A stretch of 64,000 nt of DNA from CANQBR01 sp964641395 (GTDB lineage Bacteria > Bacillota > Negativicutes > Acidaminococcales > Acidaminococcaceae), in the NCBI GenBank assembly GCA_964641395.1, contig CAZXKQ010000001.1:1-64000 (forward strand), in the 5' to 3' direction. Positions 15,039 through 24,569 of this stretch are shown piece after piece. The translations under genes and the position numbers were made by a program. The notes beneath the pieces are model-generated. The model was not told the origin of the DNA and made no database searches. It worked only from the letters and a program-made list of their open reading frames with translations. Numbering within the stretch: position 1 is the stretch's first letter; each line of letters starts with the position of its first letter.

Positions 15039-16340
15039 TCAGTCCGCTATCTCCCCGTACAGGCAGTCGTCCCTCACTGCCAGCACCTGCACCTGCCGCA
15101 GCTGGTTCACTAAGTCCCTGCTTCCCGGCGCCTGCACCCGCAGGTAGCTGCCGCTCAGCCCTGCCAGCAGGCCGGGCCCCGCCTCCTCCTCGAACAGCAC
15201 CGTCACCCTGCTGCCCAGGGCCCGGGCCAGGGCGGCCTGGTGCAGCTCCCTGTCGATGCGGCCTAGCCGCCTCACCCGCTCCGCCTTCTCCGCCGCCGTC
15301 AGCTGGCCGGGCAGGGAGGCGGCGGGAGTCCCCTGCCGCTTGGAATAGGGGAAGATGTGGAGCTTGCTGAAGCCGCAGGCCTGGGCGAAGGCGCAGCTGG
15401 CGGCAAAGTCGGCCTCCGTCTCCCCGGGAAAGCCTACGATGATGTCGGTGGTAAGGCTCAGCCCTGGCAGGCGCTCCCGCAGCTTTGCCAGGGTGGCGGC
15501 GAACTCCGCCCGCCGGTAGGGCCGGCCCATGGCCTGGAGGATGGCATCGCTGCCAGACTGGAGGGGCAGGTGGAGGTGGCGGCAGAGGCGCTGGTCTGCC
15601 TCCATCAGCTGCAACAGGCCCTCCTCTACCTCCACCGACTCCAGGGAGCTCAGCCGCAGCCGCAGCAGGCCCGGTACCGCCAAGGCCGCTGCCACCGCCT
15701 GGCTAAGGCTGTTGCCGGCCTCCCGCCCGTAGGCCCCTAGGTGGATGCCGATCAGCACCACCTCCTTGTAGCCTGCCTCCACCAAGCGGGCCACCTCCTG
15801 GGTGATGCTGGCCAAGGGCCTGCTGCGCAGAGGGCCCCGGGCGTAGGGGATGAGGCAGTAGGTGCAGTACTGGTTGCAGCCCTCCTGGATCTTCAAAAAG
15901 GCCCTGGTGTGATGCCCGTCAACCCCGGCTGCCAGGTCTTCAAAGCCGGCCTGGGGGGCGTAGGGCCGCACTCCGTCGTAGAGGGCCCCCCGCTTGGCGG
16001 CCAGGGCCGCCTCTACCAAGGCCACGGCCCGGCCCCGCTCCTGGGTGCCGATGAGCACGTCCACCCCGGGAATGGCTCCCACCTCGGCGGGGGCCACCTG
16101 GGGATAGCAGCCGCTGACCACGATGAGGGCCTCCGGAGCCTGCCTGATGGCCCGCTTGATCAGCTGGCGGGACTTGCGCTGGCCTATGTTGGTCACCACG
16201 CAGGTGTTGATGAGGTACACATCCGCCTGCTGGTTGAAGGGCACCTCCAGGTAGCCGGCCTGGCGGAAGAGGAGGGCCAGGCTGGCGGTATCCGCTTGGT
16301 TCACTTTGCACCCGAGGGTGGCGAAGGCTATGGTAGGCAT
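15039..16340 (-). CDS. mtaB: tRNA t6A37 methylthiotransferase MtaB
   Basis: A radical-SAM methylthiotransferase that converts t6A37 to ms2t6A37 in ANN-decoding tRNAs. The N-terminal UPF0004 domain begins with TLGCKVNQAD and supplies further cluster cysteines (TCVVTN, SGCYPQ). The radical-SAM motif CNQYCTYC followed by LIPYARG lies near residue 150. A C-terminal TRAM-like domain ends the protein (433 aa). A TTG at 16343 is possible, but the ATG at 16340 is better spaced from GGAG and overlaps the rsmE stop by one base (TGATG). Confidence 0.96.
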   Translation of the reverse strand: MPTIAFATLGCKVNQADTASLALLFRQAGYLEVPFNQQADVYLINTCVVTNIGQRKSRQLIKRAIRQAPEALIVVSGCYPQVAPAEVGAIPGVDVLIGTQERGRAVALVEAALAAKRGALYDGVRPYAPQAGFEDLAAGVDGHHTRAFLKIQEGCNQYCTYCLIPYARGPLRSRPLASITQEVARLVEAGYKEVVLIGIHLGAYGREAGNSLSQAVAAALAVPGLLRLRLSSLESVEVEEGLLQLMEADQRLCRHLHLPLQSGSDAILQAMGRPYRRAEFAATLAKLRERLPGLSLTTDIIVGFPGETEADFAASCAFAQACGFSKLHIFPYSKRQGTPAASLPGQLTAAEKAERVRRLGRIDRELHQAALARALGSRVTVLFEEEAGPGLLAGLSGSYLRVQAPGSRDLVNQLRQVQVLAVRDDCLYGEIAD

Positions 16341-17092
16341 CAATACTCTCCTAAGTCGCCGCTGGCGTAGTATATGGCGCTGAGGGCCGCCAGGGCCGCC
16401 GTCTCTACCCGCAGGATGCGGTGCCCCAAGCTCACCGACTCCACCCCCGCCTGCCGGCAGAGGGCGTATTCAGCCGGGCTGATGCCCCCCTCCGGTCCGA
16501 TGATCAGAAGCAGCTTTTGCAGCCGCCCCTCCTGGGCCGCCGCCTGGAGGGCGCTTTTCAGCCCCCGCCCGTCCTCGCATTCGTAGCAGAGGAGCCTGGT
16601 AGGGCTGCTGTCGGCGGCTAACAGCTCATCCAGGGTGAGGGGCAGGGCCACCTTAGGCACCCGTTGCCGCTGGGCCTGGGCCGCCGCCGCCTGGGCGATC
16701 TTCTGCCAACGCTGCTGCCGGGCCTGGGCCCTGGCCCCCTGTAAGCGCACCACCGAGTGCTCCAGGGCCAGGGGCACGATGGCCGCCACCCCTAGCTCCA
16801 CCGCCCGGCGGATGATGGCCTCCATCTTCTCCCCCTTGGCCAGGCCCTGGGCCAGGGTCACCTCCACCCGGGGCTCCTGCTGCTGGGCTAAGAGCTCCAG
16901 CGGCTGCAGCTCCACCCTGTCCTGGGCCAGGGAGCTGATGGCCGCCAAGGCGGTGATGCCGTCGTCCGTCACCACCTGCACCCTGTCCCCCGGCTGCAGC
17001 CGCAGCACCTTGCTGATGTGCCAGGCATCGCCGCCGGTGATGGCCAACTGGGGCCCGTACTTGGTCTCTAAGAAGAATCTATGGTAGCTCAT
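16340..17092 (-). CDS. rsmE: 16S rRNA m3U1498 methyltransferase
   Basis: A SPOUT-fold methyltransferase for U1498 of 16S rRNA, 250 aa. The PUA-like N-terminal part contains AWHISKVLRLQPGD. The C-terminal knot has LLIIGPEGGISPAEY and SLGHRILRVETAALAALS, the SAM-binding signatures. It overlaps the end of prmA by 14 bases, and its ribosome site lies in prmA. The two are widely coupled in Firmicutes. Confidence 0.96.
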   Translation of the reverse strand: MSYHRFFLETKYGPQLAITGGDAWHISKVLRLQPGDRVQVVTDDGITALAAISSLAQDRVELQPLELLAQQQEPRVEVTLAQGLAKGEKMEAIIRRAVELGVAAIVPLALEHSVVRLQGARAQARQQRWQKIAQAAAAQAQRQRVPKVALPLTLDELLAADSSPTRLLCYECEDGRGLKSALQAAAQEGRLQKLLLIIGPEGGISPAEYALCRQAGVESVSLGHRILRVETAALAALSAIYYASGDLGEY

Positions 17093-18029
17093 GGCTCATC
17101 TCCATGGTAAGGGCCAGCCAGCCTCCCGCCTCCTCCGCCTGGAGGGTGCGCAGGCCGGCCTGGCGGGCCGCCGCTTCCACAGCCTCCCTCTGGTCAGTGA
17201 TGATGCCGCTAGCCAGGAAGAGGCCCCCAGGGGCCAGCCTAGCCGGCAGCTGGGGCAGCAGCTGGATGATGACGGGGGCCAGGATGTTGGCGATAATCAG
17301 GTCGGCCTGGCCGCTAGTCCCCTGCAGCAGCTCCCCCTGCCGGACGCTGATCAGCCCTTCCAGCCGGTTGGCGGCCACGTTCTCCCGGGCCACCCGCACC
17401 GCTAAGGGGTCGATGTCCACCGCCTCCACCTGCCGGGCCCCGCACAGGGCCGCCGTCAGGGCCAGGATGCCGCTGCCGGTGCCGATGTCCAGCACCAGGG
17501 CCTGGGGCCTGGCCGCCAGCAGCTCCTCTATCCTGGCCATACAGAGCCTGGTGGTGTGGTGGCCGCCGGTGCCGAAGGCCAGGCCGGGATCTATGTGGAT
17601 GACCTTCTCCCCCGGCAGGGGGCTGTACTCCTCCCAGCTAGGCTGGATCACCAGCTGCCTGCCTACCTTGGTGACGTGGAAGTACTGCTTCCAGCACTCC
17701 GCCCAGTCCTCATCTTTCACCCTGCGGTAGGCGGTTTCGGCCCAGCAGCAGGGGCCGCTCCGCTCCTCCATGGCCTGCAGTCCGGCCCCTATGGCCGCCA
17801 GCCTCTCCTGCTCCCTGCCGTCCAGGGGGTAGTAGGCCCTGACCTTCACCCGGCCTAGCTCCCGCTGGGGCGGGATGTCGCACAGCTCCCAGCCTCCCTT
17901 GGCCCGCAGCTCTTCTATGAGGCGGGGGTCTTCGATGACCACCCCCTGGCAGCCCTGCTCCGTCAGCAGGAGGGCCGCCGCCTCCTGGGCTCCCTCCAGG
18001 GCCCTGACCTCTACTTCTAACCAGTCCAT
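17079..18029 (-). CDS. prmA: Ribosomal protein L11 methyltransferase
   Basis: A SAM-dependent methyltransferase that modifies L11, 316 aa. The N-terminal targeting domain comes first. The Rossmann methyltransferase domain begins with DPGLAFGTGGHHTTRL and LVLDIGTGSGILALTAALCGA (about 160-200), followed by the NILAPVI motif (about 249). GGAGAGGG precedes the ATG at 18029. It is the first gene of the operon. dnaK/dnaJ, often its neighbours, are absent. The promoter is back to back with that of ilvA. Confidence 0.96.
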   Translation of the reverse strand: MDWLEVEVRALEGAQEAAALLLTEQGCQGVVIEDPRLIEELRAKGGWELCDIPPQRELGRVKVRAYYPLDGREQERLAAIGAGLQAMEERSGPCCWAETAYRRVKDEDWAECWKQYFHVTKVGRQLVIQPSWEEYSPLPGEKVIHIDPGLAFGTGGHHTTRLCMARIEELLAARPQALVLDIGTGSGILALTAALCGARQVEAVDIDPLAVRVARENVAANRLEGLISVRQGELLQGTSGQADLIIANILAPVIIQLLPQLPARLAPGGLFLASGIITDQREAVEAAARQAGLRTLQAEEAGGWLALTMEMSHELP

Positions 18030-18055
18030 GGCTTCCCTCTCCTTTTCCTATCCCT

Positions 18056-18084
18056 ATTATAGCCAAAAGCAGGGGGCGGCGCAA
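18056..18084 (-). promoter_or_regulatory. Promoter of the prmA operon
   Basis: Minus strand TTGCGC (18079-18084), 17-base spacer, TATAAT (18056-18061). Only 18 bases separate its -35 from that of the divergent ilvA promoter. Confidence 0.88.
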
Positions 18085-18102
18085 GTTTTGCCCAGTTTTT
18101 GC

Positions 18103-18131
18103 TTGACCTGGCCTGGCTTCTCCTATATAAT
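18103..18131 (+). promoter_or_regulatory. Promoter of ilvA
   Basis: TTGACC (18103-18108), 17-base spacer, TATAAT (18126-18131). The leader of about 55 bases shows no clear attenuator or T-box. Confidence 0.88.
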
Positions 18132-18192
18132 TTTTTTAGTATGAGCGGCCCTGTCGCCAAGGGCCCCAGTTGGAGAAAGGCGGGTTTGCCCT

Positions 18193-19398
18193 ATGCTTAC
18201 CTTAGATAAAATTTACCATTCTTCCTATGTGTTGAAAAACGTAGCCCGCAAGACGGACCTTATCGCCGCCCCCAACCTGGTGGCGGACAGCCAGCTCTAC
18301 CTGAAGACGGAGAACCTCCAGGTCAGCGGCAGCTTCAAGCTGCGGGGGGCCTACTACAAGATCAGCCAGCTCCCTGCCGCCGCCAAGGCTAAGGGAGTGG
18401 TGGCAGGCAGTGCCGGCAACCATGCCCAGGCAGTGGCCTACAGCGCCGCCAAGCTGGGCCTGAAGTGCGCCATCTGCCTGCCGGACACCACCAACCTAGC
18501 CAAGGTGGAAAGCGTTAAGGCCCTAGGGGCCCAGGTACAGCTAGTGCCCGGCAGCGTAGCCGATGCAGAGGCCAAGGCCGCCCGGCTGGCTGCGGAGCAG
18601 GGCCTGTCCCTCATCCCCGCCTGTGATGACGAGATGATCATCGCCGGCCACGGCTCCCTGGGCCTGGAGCTCCTGGAGCAGGTGCCGGACGTAGAGGCGG
18701 TCATCCTGCCCATCGGCGGCGGCGGCCTGGCTGCAGCCCTAGGCTTCGCCATGAAGAGCCTGCGGCCGGAGCTGAAGGTGTACGGCGTCCAGGCTGCCGG
18801 AGCCGACGCCATGGCCCGCTCCTTCAAGGCCAAAAAGTACCTCACCCTCAGCAAGGTGGACACCTTTGCCGACGCCATCGCCTGCCCGGCCGTAGGCAAG
18901 CTGCCCTTTGAACTGGTGCAAAAATACGTAGACGCCATCGTCACCGTCAGCGAGGACGAGATCGCCACCGCCATCCTGGCCCTCATCGAAAAGCAGAAGC
19001 TCATCGCCGAGGGAGCCGGGGCCGCCGCCGTGGCTGCCGCCCTCTTCGGCAAGCTGCCCATCGCCGGCAAGAAGACCGTCTGCCTCATTTCCGGCGGCAA
19101 CATCGAGGTGGACATCCTCTCCCGGGTCATCACCCGGGGCCAGGTTACCAGCGGCCGCAAGACCAATCTCATGATAGCCCTGGAGGACAAGCCCGGCCAG
19201 CTCACCCGGGTCAGCGAGATCGTCAGCCAGTGCGGCGCCAACGTGATCAGCGTCTACCACGACCGGGGAGACGTGAACATGGCCATCACCAGCTGCTTCT
19301 TAAAGCTGGGCCTGGAGACCAAGGATGCGGCCCAGATCCAAGAAATCCGGGCTAAGCTGCAGGAGGAGGGCTTCCAGCTGGTGAGCGAGCGTGTTTAA
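18193..19398 (+). CDS. ilvA: Threonine ammonia-lyase with C-terminal ACT domain
   Basis: A fold-type II PLP enzyme that deaminates threonine (and serine) to 2-oxobutyrate, 401 aa. The PLP lysine lies in SGSFKLRGAYYK (about 46-57). The phosphate-binding loops are SAGNHAQAVA and PIGGGGLAAAL. A single ACT domain occupies about residues 325-400 (LEDKPGQLTRVSEIVSQCGANVISVYHDR). One short ACT module matches the roughly 400-aa class, which may be biodegradative (AMP-type) or biosynthetic, and this cannot be settled here. It stands alone, away from other ilv genes. The ribosome site (GGAGAAAGG) is weakly spaced. Confidence 0.95.
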   Translation: MLTLDKIYHSSYVLKNVARKTDLIAAPNLVADSQLYLKTENLQVSGSFKLRGAYYKISQLPAAAKAKGVVAGSAGNHAQAVAYSAAKLGLKCAICLPDTTNLAKVESVKALGAQVQLVPGSVADAEAKAARLAAEQGLSLIPACDDEMIIAGHGSLGLELLEQVPDVEAVILPIGGGGLAAALGFAMKSLRPELKVYGVQAAGADAMARSFKAKKYLTLSKVDTFADAIACPAVGKLPFELVQKYVDAIVTVSEDEIATAILALIEKQKLIAEGAGAAAVAAALFGKLPIAGKKTVCLISGGNIEVDILSRVITRGQVTSGRKTNLMIALEDKPGQLTRVSEIVSQCGANVISVYHDRGDVNMAITSCFLKLGLETKDAAQIQEIRAKLQEEGFQLVSERV

Positions 19399-19445
19399 CG
19401 CTAAATTAAGCTAGTTTATTTATAAATATATATATCTAAAAATAT

Positions 19446-19481
19446 AAATCCCTAGCCGTGCTACAGCTAGGGATTTTTTCT
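19446..19481 (+). terminator. Terminator between ilvA and trpA
   Basis: 11-bp stem (19446-19456 with 19466-19476), 9-base loop, T run after it. The stem is symmetrical and preceded by an A/T-rich stretch (19403-19449, very low GC for this genome), so it may also serve the converging trp operon. Confidence 0.88.
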
Positions 19482-19492
19482 ACTTGCCTCGT

Positions 19493-20278
19493 TTAGCGGG
19501 CCGCCTCCTGCACCGCCGCCGCCATGGCCTTCACATACTCGTAGACGTGGCGGGGAGAGTCTGGGCCGTAGGCCTCCACTATCTTCACTATGGCGCTGCC
19601 TACGATGGCCCCGTCGCTGAGGGCGGCCATCTCCTTGGCCTGCTGGGGAGTGGAGATGCCGAAGCCCACTGCGCAGGGCACCTTGGCGGTCTTGCGCACC
19701 TCGGCCACTATGCTGGCGATGTCGGTAGTGATGTGCTCCCGCACCCCGGTCACTCCCAGGGAGCTGACCAGGTAGACATAACCCTCCGCAGTGGCGGCGA
19801 TCTTCTGGATCCTATCCCGGGAGGTGGGGGCTACCAGGGGCACCACGGCGATGTGGTGGGGCTGGCTGTAGGGCAGCATCTCCTGCCGCTCCTCGTAGGG
19901 GATGTCCGGGATGATCACCCCGTCTACCCCCGTCTCTTCACACTTGGCGAAGAACCGCTCCGCCCCGTAGGTGTAGATGGGATTGGCGTAGGTGAGGAAG
20001 ACCAGGGGCACCTGGGTCTCCTGCCGCAGCTGGGCCACCAGGGCGAAGATCTTGTCCGTAGTGCAACCGGCGGCCAGGGCCCTGGTATCGGCCCTCTGCA
20101 CCACGATGCCCTCTGCCACCGGGTCGGAGAAGGGTATGCCCAGTTCTACGATGCCGCAGCCTGCCTTCTCCATCTGCAACACCAGCTCCTTAGTCACCGC
20201 CAAGGAGGGATCCCCTGCGGTAATGAAGCCGATGAAGACCTTCTTCTGCCGTTGAAAGGCTGCCTGTATCCTATTCAT
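19493..20278 (-). CDS. trpA: Tryptophan synthase alpha subunit
   Basis: Cleaves indole-3-glycerol phosphate to indole, which passes to TrpB. The TIM-barrel catalytic Glu is in [17 protein letters not shown] (about 36-52). GFITAGDPS opens the protein, and the phosphate-binding [12 protein letters not shown] lies near 206. At 261 aa it has normal length. It overlaps the trpB stop by 8 bases. It is the last gene of the trp operon. Confidence 0.98.
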   Translation of the reverse strand: MNRIQAAFQRQKKVFIGFITAGDPSLAVTKELVLQMEKAGCGIVELGIPFSDPVAEGIVVQRADTRALAAGCTTDKIFALVAQLRQETQVPLVFLTYANPIYTYGAERFFAKCEETGVDGVIIPDIPYEERQEMLPYSQPHHIAVVPLVAPTSRDRIQKIAATAEGYVYLVSSLGVTGVREHITTDIASIVAEVRKTAKVPCAVGFGISTPQQAKEMAALSDGAIVGSAIVKIVEAYGPDSPRHVYEYVKAMAAAVQEAAR

Positions 20279-21455
20279 GTAAGTCCACCCCCATATAGCG
20301 GGCTATAGCCGCCACATCCTTGTCCCCCCGGCCGGACAGGTTGATGACCATCAGCTTGTCCTTAGGCAGGGTGGGCGCCAGCTTCATAGCGTAGGCCACG
20401 GCGTGGGCGCTTTCCACCGCCGGTATGATCCCCTCGGTGCGGGAGAGGTAGTTGAAGGCCTCCACCGCCTCGGCATCGGTAATGGCCACGTACTGGGCCC
20501 GGCCGCAGTCGTGGAGGTAGGCGTGCTCCGGCCCGATGCCAGGATAGTCCAAGCCGGCGGAGATGGAATAAACCGGGGCGATCTGGCCGTACTCATCTTG
20601 GAGGAAGTAGGACTTCATCCCGTGGAAGATGCCTAGGCTGCCGTTGCTGATGGTGGCGGCGTTCTTAGGGTTGTCCACCCCTAGGCCGGCCGCCTCCACC
20701 CCGATGAGCTGCACCCCCGGCTCCTTGATGAAGTCATAGAAGGCGCCGATGGCGTTGGAGCCGCCGCCTACGCAGGCCAGCACGTAGTCTGGCAGCCGCC
20801 CCTCCTTCTCCGCCAGCTGGGAGCGGATCTCCTCCCCTATCACCTTCTGGAAGTCCCGCACCATGGCCGGATAGGGGTGGGGCCCCATGCAGGAGCCCAG
20901 GACGTAGAAGGTGTCCTCGCAGCGGGCGGTCCACACCCGCAGGGCCTCGTTCACCGCATCCTTCAAGGTGCCGGTGCCGGACTCTACCGATACCACCTGG
21001 GCCCCTAGCAGCTGCATGCGGAAGACGTTCAGCTTCTGCCGCTCGCAGTCCTCCTTGCCCATGTAGACCACGCACTCCATGTCCATCAAGGCGGCACCGG
21101 TCGCAGTGGCCACTCCGTGCTGGCCGGCGCCGGTTTCGGCGATGACCCGCTTCTTCCCCATCCGCTTGGCCAGGAGGATCTGGCCTAGCACGTTGTTGAT
21201 CTTATGGGCCCCGGTGTGGTTCAAGTCCTCCCTTTTCAGGTAGATCTTGCAGCCTCCCAGGTCCTTGGTCATCTTCTCTGCGTAGTAGAGCAGGGAGGGC
21301 CGGTTGGCGTAGTCCCGGTACAGCCGCCGCAGCTCTGCTAAAAAGTCCGGATCCTCTCTGTACCGCTCGTAGGCCTCTTCCAGCTCCAGCACGGCGTTCA
21401 TCAGGGTCTCCGGTAAATACTGGCCTCCGTGGATGCCATATCTGCCTTTCGTCAT
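20271..21455 (-). CDS. trpB: Tryptophan synthase beta subunit
   Basis: The PLP enzyme that joins indole and serine. The PLP lysine is in [15 protein letters not shown] (about 77-91). [11 protein letters not shown] lies near 108 and the glycine-rich phosphate loop [12 protein letters not shown] near 227. At 394 aa it is the main TrpB1 type that works with TrpA, its immediate downstream neighbour. Confidence 0.98.
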   Translation of the reverse strand: MTKGRYGIHGGQYLPETLMNAVLELEEAYERYREDPDFLAELRRLYRDYANRPSLLYYAEKMTKDLGGCKIYLKREDLNHTGAHKINNVLGQILLAKRMGKKRVIAETGAGQHGVATATGAALMDMECVVYMGKEDCERQKLNVFRMQLLGAQVVSVESGTGTLKDAVNEALRVWTARCEDTFYVLGSCMGPHPYPAMVRDFQKVIGEEIRSQLAEKEGRLPDYVLACVGGGSNAIGAFYDFIKEPGVQLIGVEAAGLGVDNPKNAATISNGSLGIFHGMKSYFLQDEYGQIAPVYSISAGLDYPGIGPEHAYLHDCGRAQYVAITDAEAVEAFNYLSRTEGIIPAVESAHAVAYAMKLAPTLPKDKLMVINLSGRGDKDVAAIARYMGVDLHE

Positions 21456-21509
21456 AAGCTATCCTTCTCCTTAATAATTCTGCTGCCCTCAGCAGCCACA
21501 AAGGGCCTC

Positions 21510-22130
21510 TTACTGCACGGAGCGCACCGCCCGGCAGAAGGCCAGCACCTTCTCCCTGTCCTTGACCCCCTCTGTCTCCACCCCGCCGGCCACGTCCAGG
21601 GCGTAGGCCCCGCTGCTGGCGGCGATGGCGGCGGCATTGCCGGGATCCAGGCCGCCGGCGATGAAGTAGGGCCTGTCCAGCCGGGCCTGGGCCAGCAGGC
21701 CCAGGTCGAAACGGCGGCCGCTGCCTCCGTAGCCTGGGGTGTAGGTGTCTAAAAGGTACATGTCGCAGGGGTAGGCCGCCAAGCCCTGCAGGCTGCTGAC
21801 GTCCTTCACCGCCACCGCCCGTACGATGGGCACTGTTATATCGCGACGCAGGGCCAGGGCGTAGTCCGCATCCTCGTCCCCGTGTAGCTGCACCTGCCTA
21901 ATTACTCCTTCCTGCACCAGGCTGACCACCAGCTCCAGAGGGGCGTTGACGAAGACCCCTACCGGCACGATGCCCGGCTCCAGCAGCTTGCTCAGCTCCG
22001 CCGCCTGCCGGGGGCTCACATAGCGCTTGCTCTTTTCGTAGAAGATGAAGCCGGCGTAGTCCGGCCGGGCCTCATTCACATAGGCCACGTCTTGGGGCCG
22101 TCTCAGGCCGCAGATCTTTACCTTGGTCAT
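21510..22130 (-). CDS. trpF: Phosphoribosylanthranilate isomerase
   Basis: A TIM-barrel enzyme of the third tryptophan step, 206 aa. It has KICGLRRPQD at the N-terminus with the catalytic Cys, the GVFVN strand, QLHGDE (about 78-83) and the C-terminal phosphate-binding IAGGLDPGNAA and ALDVAGGVET. It sits between trpC and trpB. Confidence 0.97.
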   Translation of the reverse strand: MTKVKICGLRRPQDVAYVNEARPDYAGFIFYEKSKRYVSPRQAAELSKLLEPGIVPVGVFVNAPLELVVSLVQEGVIRQVQLHGDEDADYALALRRDITVPIVRAVAVKDVSSLQGLAAYPCDMYLLDTYTPGYGGSGRRFDLGLLAQARLDRPYFIAGGLDPGNAAAIAASSGAYALDVAGGVETEGVKDREKVLAFCRAVRSVQ

Positions 22131-22140
22131 AGCGCCTCCC

Positions 22141-22926
22141 TCAGCCTCGCACGGCGGCGATAAAGGCCCCTGGGTCGGGGCTGCGCATCAAGGCCTCCCC
22201 GATGAGCACCGCCGCCACCCCCGCCTCCCGCAGAGGCTGCACGTCTTGGGGGCTGCTGATGCCGCTCTCCGCCACGAAGAGGCAGTCCGCCGGGACTGAG
22301 GAGCGGAGCCGCAGGCTGTGGGCCGGGTTGACGCTGAAGTCCCGCAGGTTCCTGTTGTTGACCCCGATGATGGCGGCTCCTGCCTCCAGGGCCGCCTCCA
22401 CCTCTGCCTCCGTGTGGGCCTCCACCAGGGCGCCCAGCCCCAGCTCCCGGCTGAGGGCCAGGAAGTCCCCCAGCCTGCTGTCCTGTAAGAGGGAGCAGAT
22501 CAACAGCACTGCGGAGGCCCCTAGGGTCTTGGCCTCGTAGATCTGGTATTCGTCGATGGTGAAGTCCTTGCGCAACAGGGGCAGGTCCACCGCCTGGCCC
22601 ACTGCCGCCAAATAGGCGGAGCTGCCTAGGAAGAAGTCCGGCTCCGTCAGGACGGAGATGGCCGCCGCTCCCCCCGCTGCGTAGGCCTGGGCCTTAGCCA
22701 GGTAGAGCTGCTCAAAGGCAGGGGCGATAAGGCCCTTGGAAGGAGAGGCCTTCTTCAGCTCGGCGATGACGGACAGGCCTGGCTGGGCCAGGGCCTGGGC
22801 GAAGCTGGCCGGGGCCGGCAGCTCCTCCGCCTCCCGCCGCAGGCTGGCCAGGCTCCGCTGCCTGCGCAGGGAAGCTAGGCGCCGGGCGGTGGCGGCGGCT
22901 ATCCGCTGTAAGATATCCTCTGCCAT
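22141..22926 (-). CDS. trpC: Indole-3-glycerol phosphate synthase
   Basis: Ring-closing decarboxylase of tryptophan synthesis, 261 aa. Catalytic segments are VIAELKKASPSKG (about 53-65), LLRKDFTIDEYQIYEA (about 116-131), GVNNRNLRDF and AESGISSPQDV. It starts one base after the trpD stop, so the genes are tightly coupled. Confidence 0.98.
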   Translation of the reverse strand: MAEDILQRIAAATARRLASLRRQRSLASLRREAEELPAPASFAQALAQPGLSVIAELKKASPSKGLIAPAFEQLYLAKAQAYAAGGAAAISVLTEPDFFLGSSAYLAAVGQAVDLPLLRKDFTIDEYQIYEAKTLGASAVLLICSLLQDSRLGDFLALSRELGLGALVEAHTEAEVEAALEAGAAIIGVNNRNLRDFSVNPAHSLRLRSSVPADCLFVAESGISSPQDVQPLREAGVAAVLIGEALMRSPDPGAFIAAVRG

Positions 22927-22927
22927 C

Positions 22928-23944
22928 TCACTTGTTGCTCAGTTCTACCAACTTCTCCAAGGTGGCCAGGGCCTTGCCGCCGTCCACCAGCTCTGCCGCC
23001 AGCTTCACCCCGGCTGCCAGGCTCTCTGCCTTCTCCCCTATGTAGAGGGCGGCACCGGCGTTCAGCAGCACCGTATCCCGGCGGGGCCCCCTCTCCCCTT
23101 GGAGGATGGCCCTGGTCATGGCGGCATTTTCCGCCGGCGTCCCCCCTAGGAGGTCCCTCTTCTGGCAGCGGGCGAAGCCGTAGTCCTCCGGCTTGATTAC
23201 ATAGCTCTTGAACCAGCCGTCCTTGAACTCGCACACGGCGGTGTCGGCGCTGCTGGAGATCTCGTCCATCTTATCCCGGCTGTAGACCACCATGCCCCGC
23301 TCCACCCCTAGGTTCATCAGCACCTGGGCCAGAGGCTCTACCAGGTACTCGTCGTACACCCCTAGCACCTGGCGGTTGGCCCGGCCTGGGTTGGTGAGGG
23401 GCCCCAGGATGTTGAAGACGGTCCTAAAGCCTAGTTCCTTGCGGATGGGCCCTACATAGCGCATGGAGGTGTGGTACTTCTGGGCGAAGAAGAAGCACAT
23501 GCCTACCTGCTGCAACAGCTCTACGCACTTCTCCGGGCTTTGGTCGATGTTCACCCCTAGGGCCTCCAGACAGTCGGCGGCGCCGCACCTAGAGGAGGCG
23601 GCCCGGTTGCCGTGCTTGCCCACCTTCACCCCGCCGGCGGCGGCGATGAGGGCGGCAGTAGTGGAAATGTTGAAGCTGTTGGACCTGTCGCCCCCTGTGC
23701 CGACGATTTCCAGCAGATCCATCCCCGTCTGCACCGGCAGGGCCTGATCCCGCATGGCGGCGGCACAGCCGGCGATCTCTTCCGTGGTCTCCGCCTTGGT
23801 GCTCTTGGTGGCCAGGGCGGCTAAAAAGGCCGCGTTCTGGGTGGGAGTGGTCTTGCCGCTCATGATCTCCGTCATAGCGTCGTAGGCTTCCTGGTAGGTG
23901 AGGTCCAATTTGTTGCTGATCTTTTCAATGGCTTCCCTAATCAT
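22928..23944 (-). CDS. trpD: Anthranilate phosphoribosyltransferase
   Basis: Transfers phosphoribose from PRPP to anthranilate, 338 aa. The PRPP-binding [14 protein letters not shown] (about 80-93), the [21 protein letters not shown] stretch (about 107-127) and the N-terminal helical domain are all present. It is not fused to trpG, which lies just upstream. Confidence 0.98.
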   Translation of the reverse strand: MIREAIEKISNKLDLTYQEAYDAMTEIMSGKTTPTQNAAFLAALATKSTKAETTEEIAGCAAAMRDQALPVQTGMDLLEIVGTGGDRSNSFNISTTAALIAAAGGVKVGKHGNRAASSRCGAADCLEALGVNIDQSPEKCVELLQQVGMCFFFAQKYHTSMRYVGPIRKELGFRTVFNILGPLTNPGRANRQVLGVYDEYLVEPLAQVLMNLGVERGMVVYSRDKMDEISSSADTAVCEFKDGWFKSYVIKPEDYGFARCQKRDLLGGTPAENAAMTRAILQGERGPRRDTVLLNAGAALYIGEKAESLAAGVKLAAELVDGGKALATLEKLVELSNK

Positions 23945-24000
23945 AGTGCTCCGTCTCCTTTACTGTTTATTGGCTAGATATTTTTGCTTATATAAGCTGC

Positions 24001-24567
24001 TTAGAGGGCCAAAAAGTTGCGCAGGATGGTCCTGCCCTGGGGGGTCATGATGGATTCTGGGTGGAACTGCACCCCGTACACCCGGTAGCTGTTGTGCATC
24101 AGGCCCATCAGCTCCCCTGCCTGGGTGACGGCCGTCACCGTCAAACAGTCCGGCAGCCCCTCCGAGGCCACGATGAGGCTGTGGTAGCGGGCGCACTCAA
24201 AGCCGTCCTCCAAGCCTTGGAAGAGGGGGCAGGGGGCCTTGATGTAGACCCGGTCCGCCTTGCCGTGGACCACCCGGGGAGCGTGGACCACCTTGCCGCC
24301 GTAGGCCTCGCCGATGGCCTGGTGGCCTAGGCAGACCCCCAGGATGGGGTAGCGGCTGCCCAGCTGCTTGATCGCATCCAGGCAGATCCCTGCCTGCCGG
24401 GGGGTGCCCGGCCCAGGGGAGATGATGATGTGGCTGGGGTCTAGGGCGGCGATGTCCTCCACCCTGCACTTATCGTTGCGCACCACGGTGATGTCCGGGT
24501 TCAGCTCCCCCACCAGCTGGTAGAGGTTGTAGGTGAAGCTGTCGTAATTATCGATAATCAGGATCAT
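24001..24567 (-). CDS. trpG: Anthranilate synthase glutamine amidotransferase subunit
   Basis: A class I amidotransferase supplying ammonia to TrpE, 188 aa. The triad is visible: Cys in GVCLGHQAIGEAYGG (about 77-91), and His-Glu in VQFHPESI near 170. It begins two bases after the trpE stop. It could also serve para-aminobenzoate synthesis, as in B. subtilis, since folate genes occur in the same window without a pabA. Confidence 0.97.
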   Translation of the reverse strand: MILIIDNYDSFTYNLYQLVGELNPDITVVRNDKCRVEDIAALDPSHIIISPGPGTPRQAGICLDAIKQLGSRYPILGVCLGHQAIGEAYGGKVVHAPRVVHGKADRVYIKAPCPLFQGLEDGFECARYHSLIVASEGLPDCLTVTAVTQAGELMGLMHNSYRVYGVQFHPESIMTPQGRTILRNFLAL

Positions 24568-24569
24568 CC

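Noticed and set aside
19403..19449. A/T-rich stretch as an origin or attachment site
   Set aside because: Only about 45 bases, next to a terminator, without iterons, DnaA boxes or integrase nearby.
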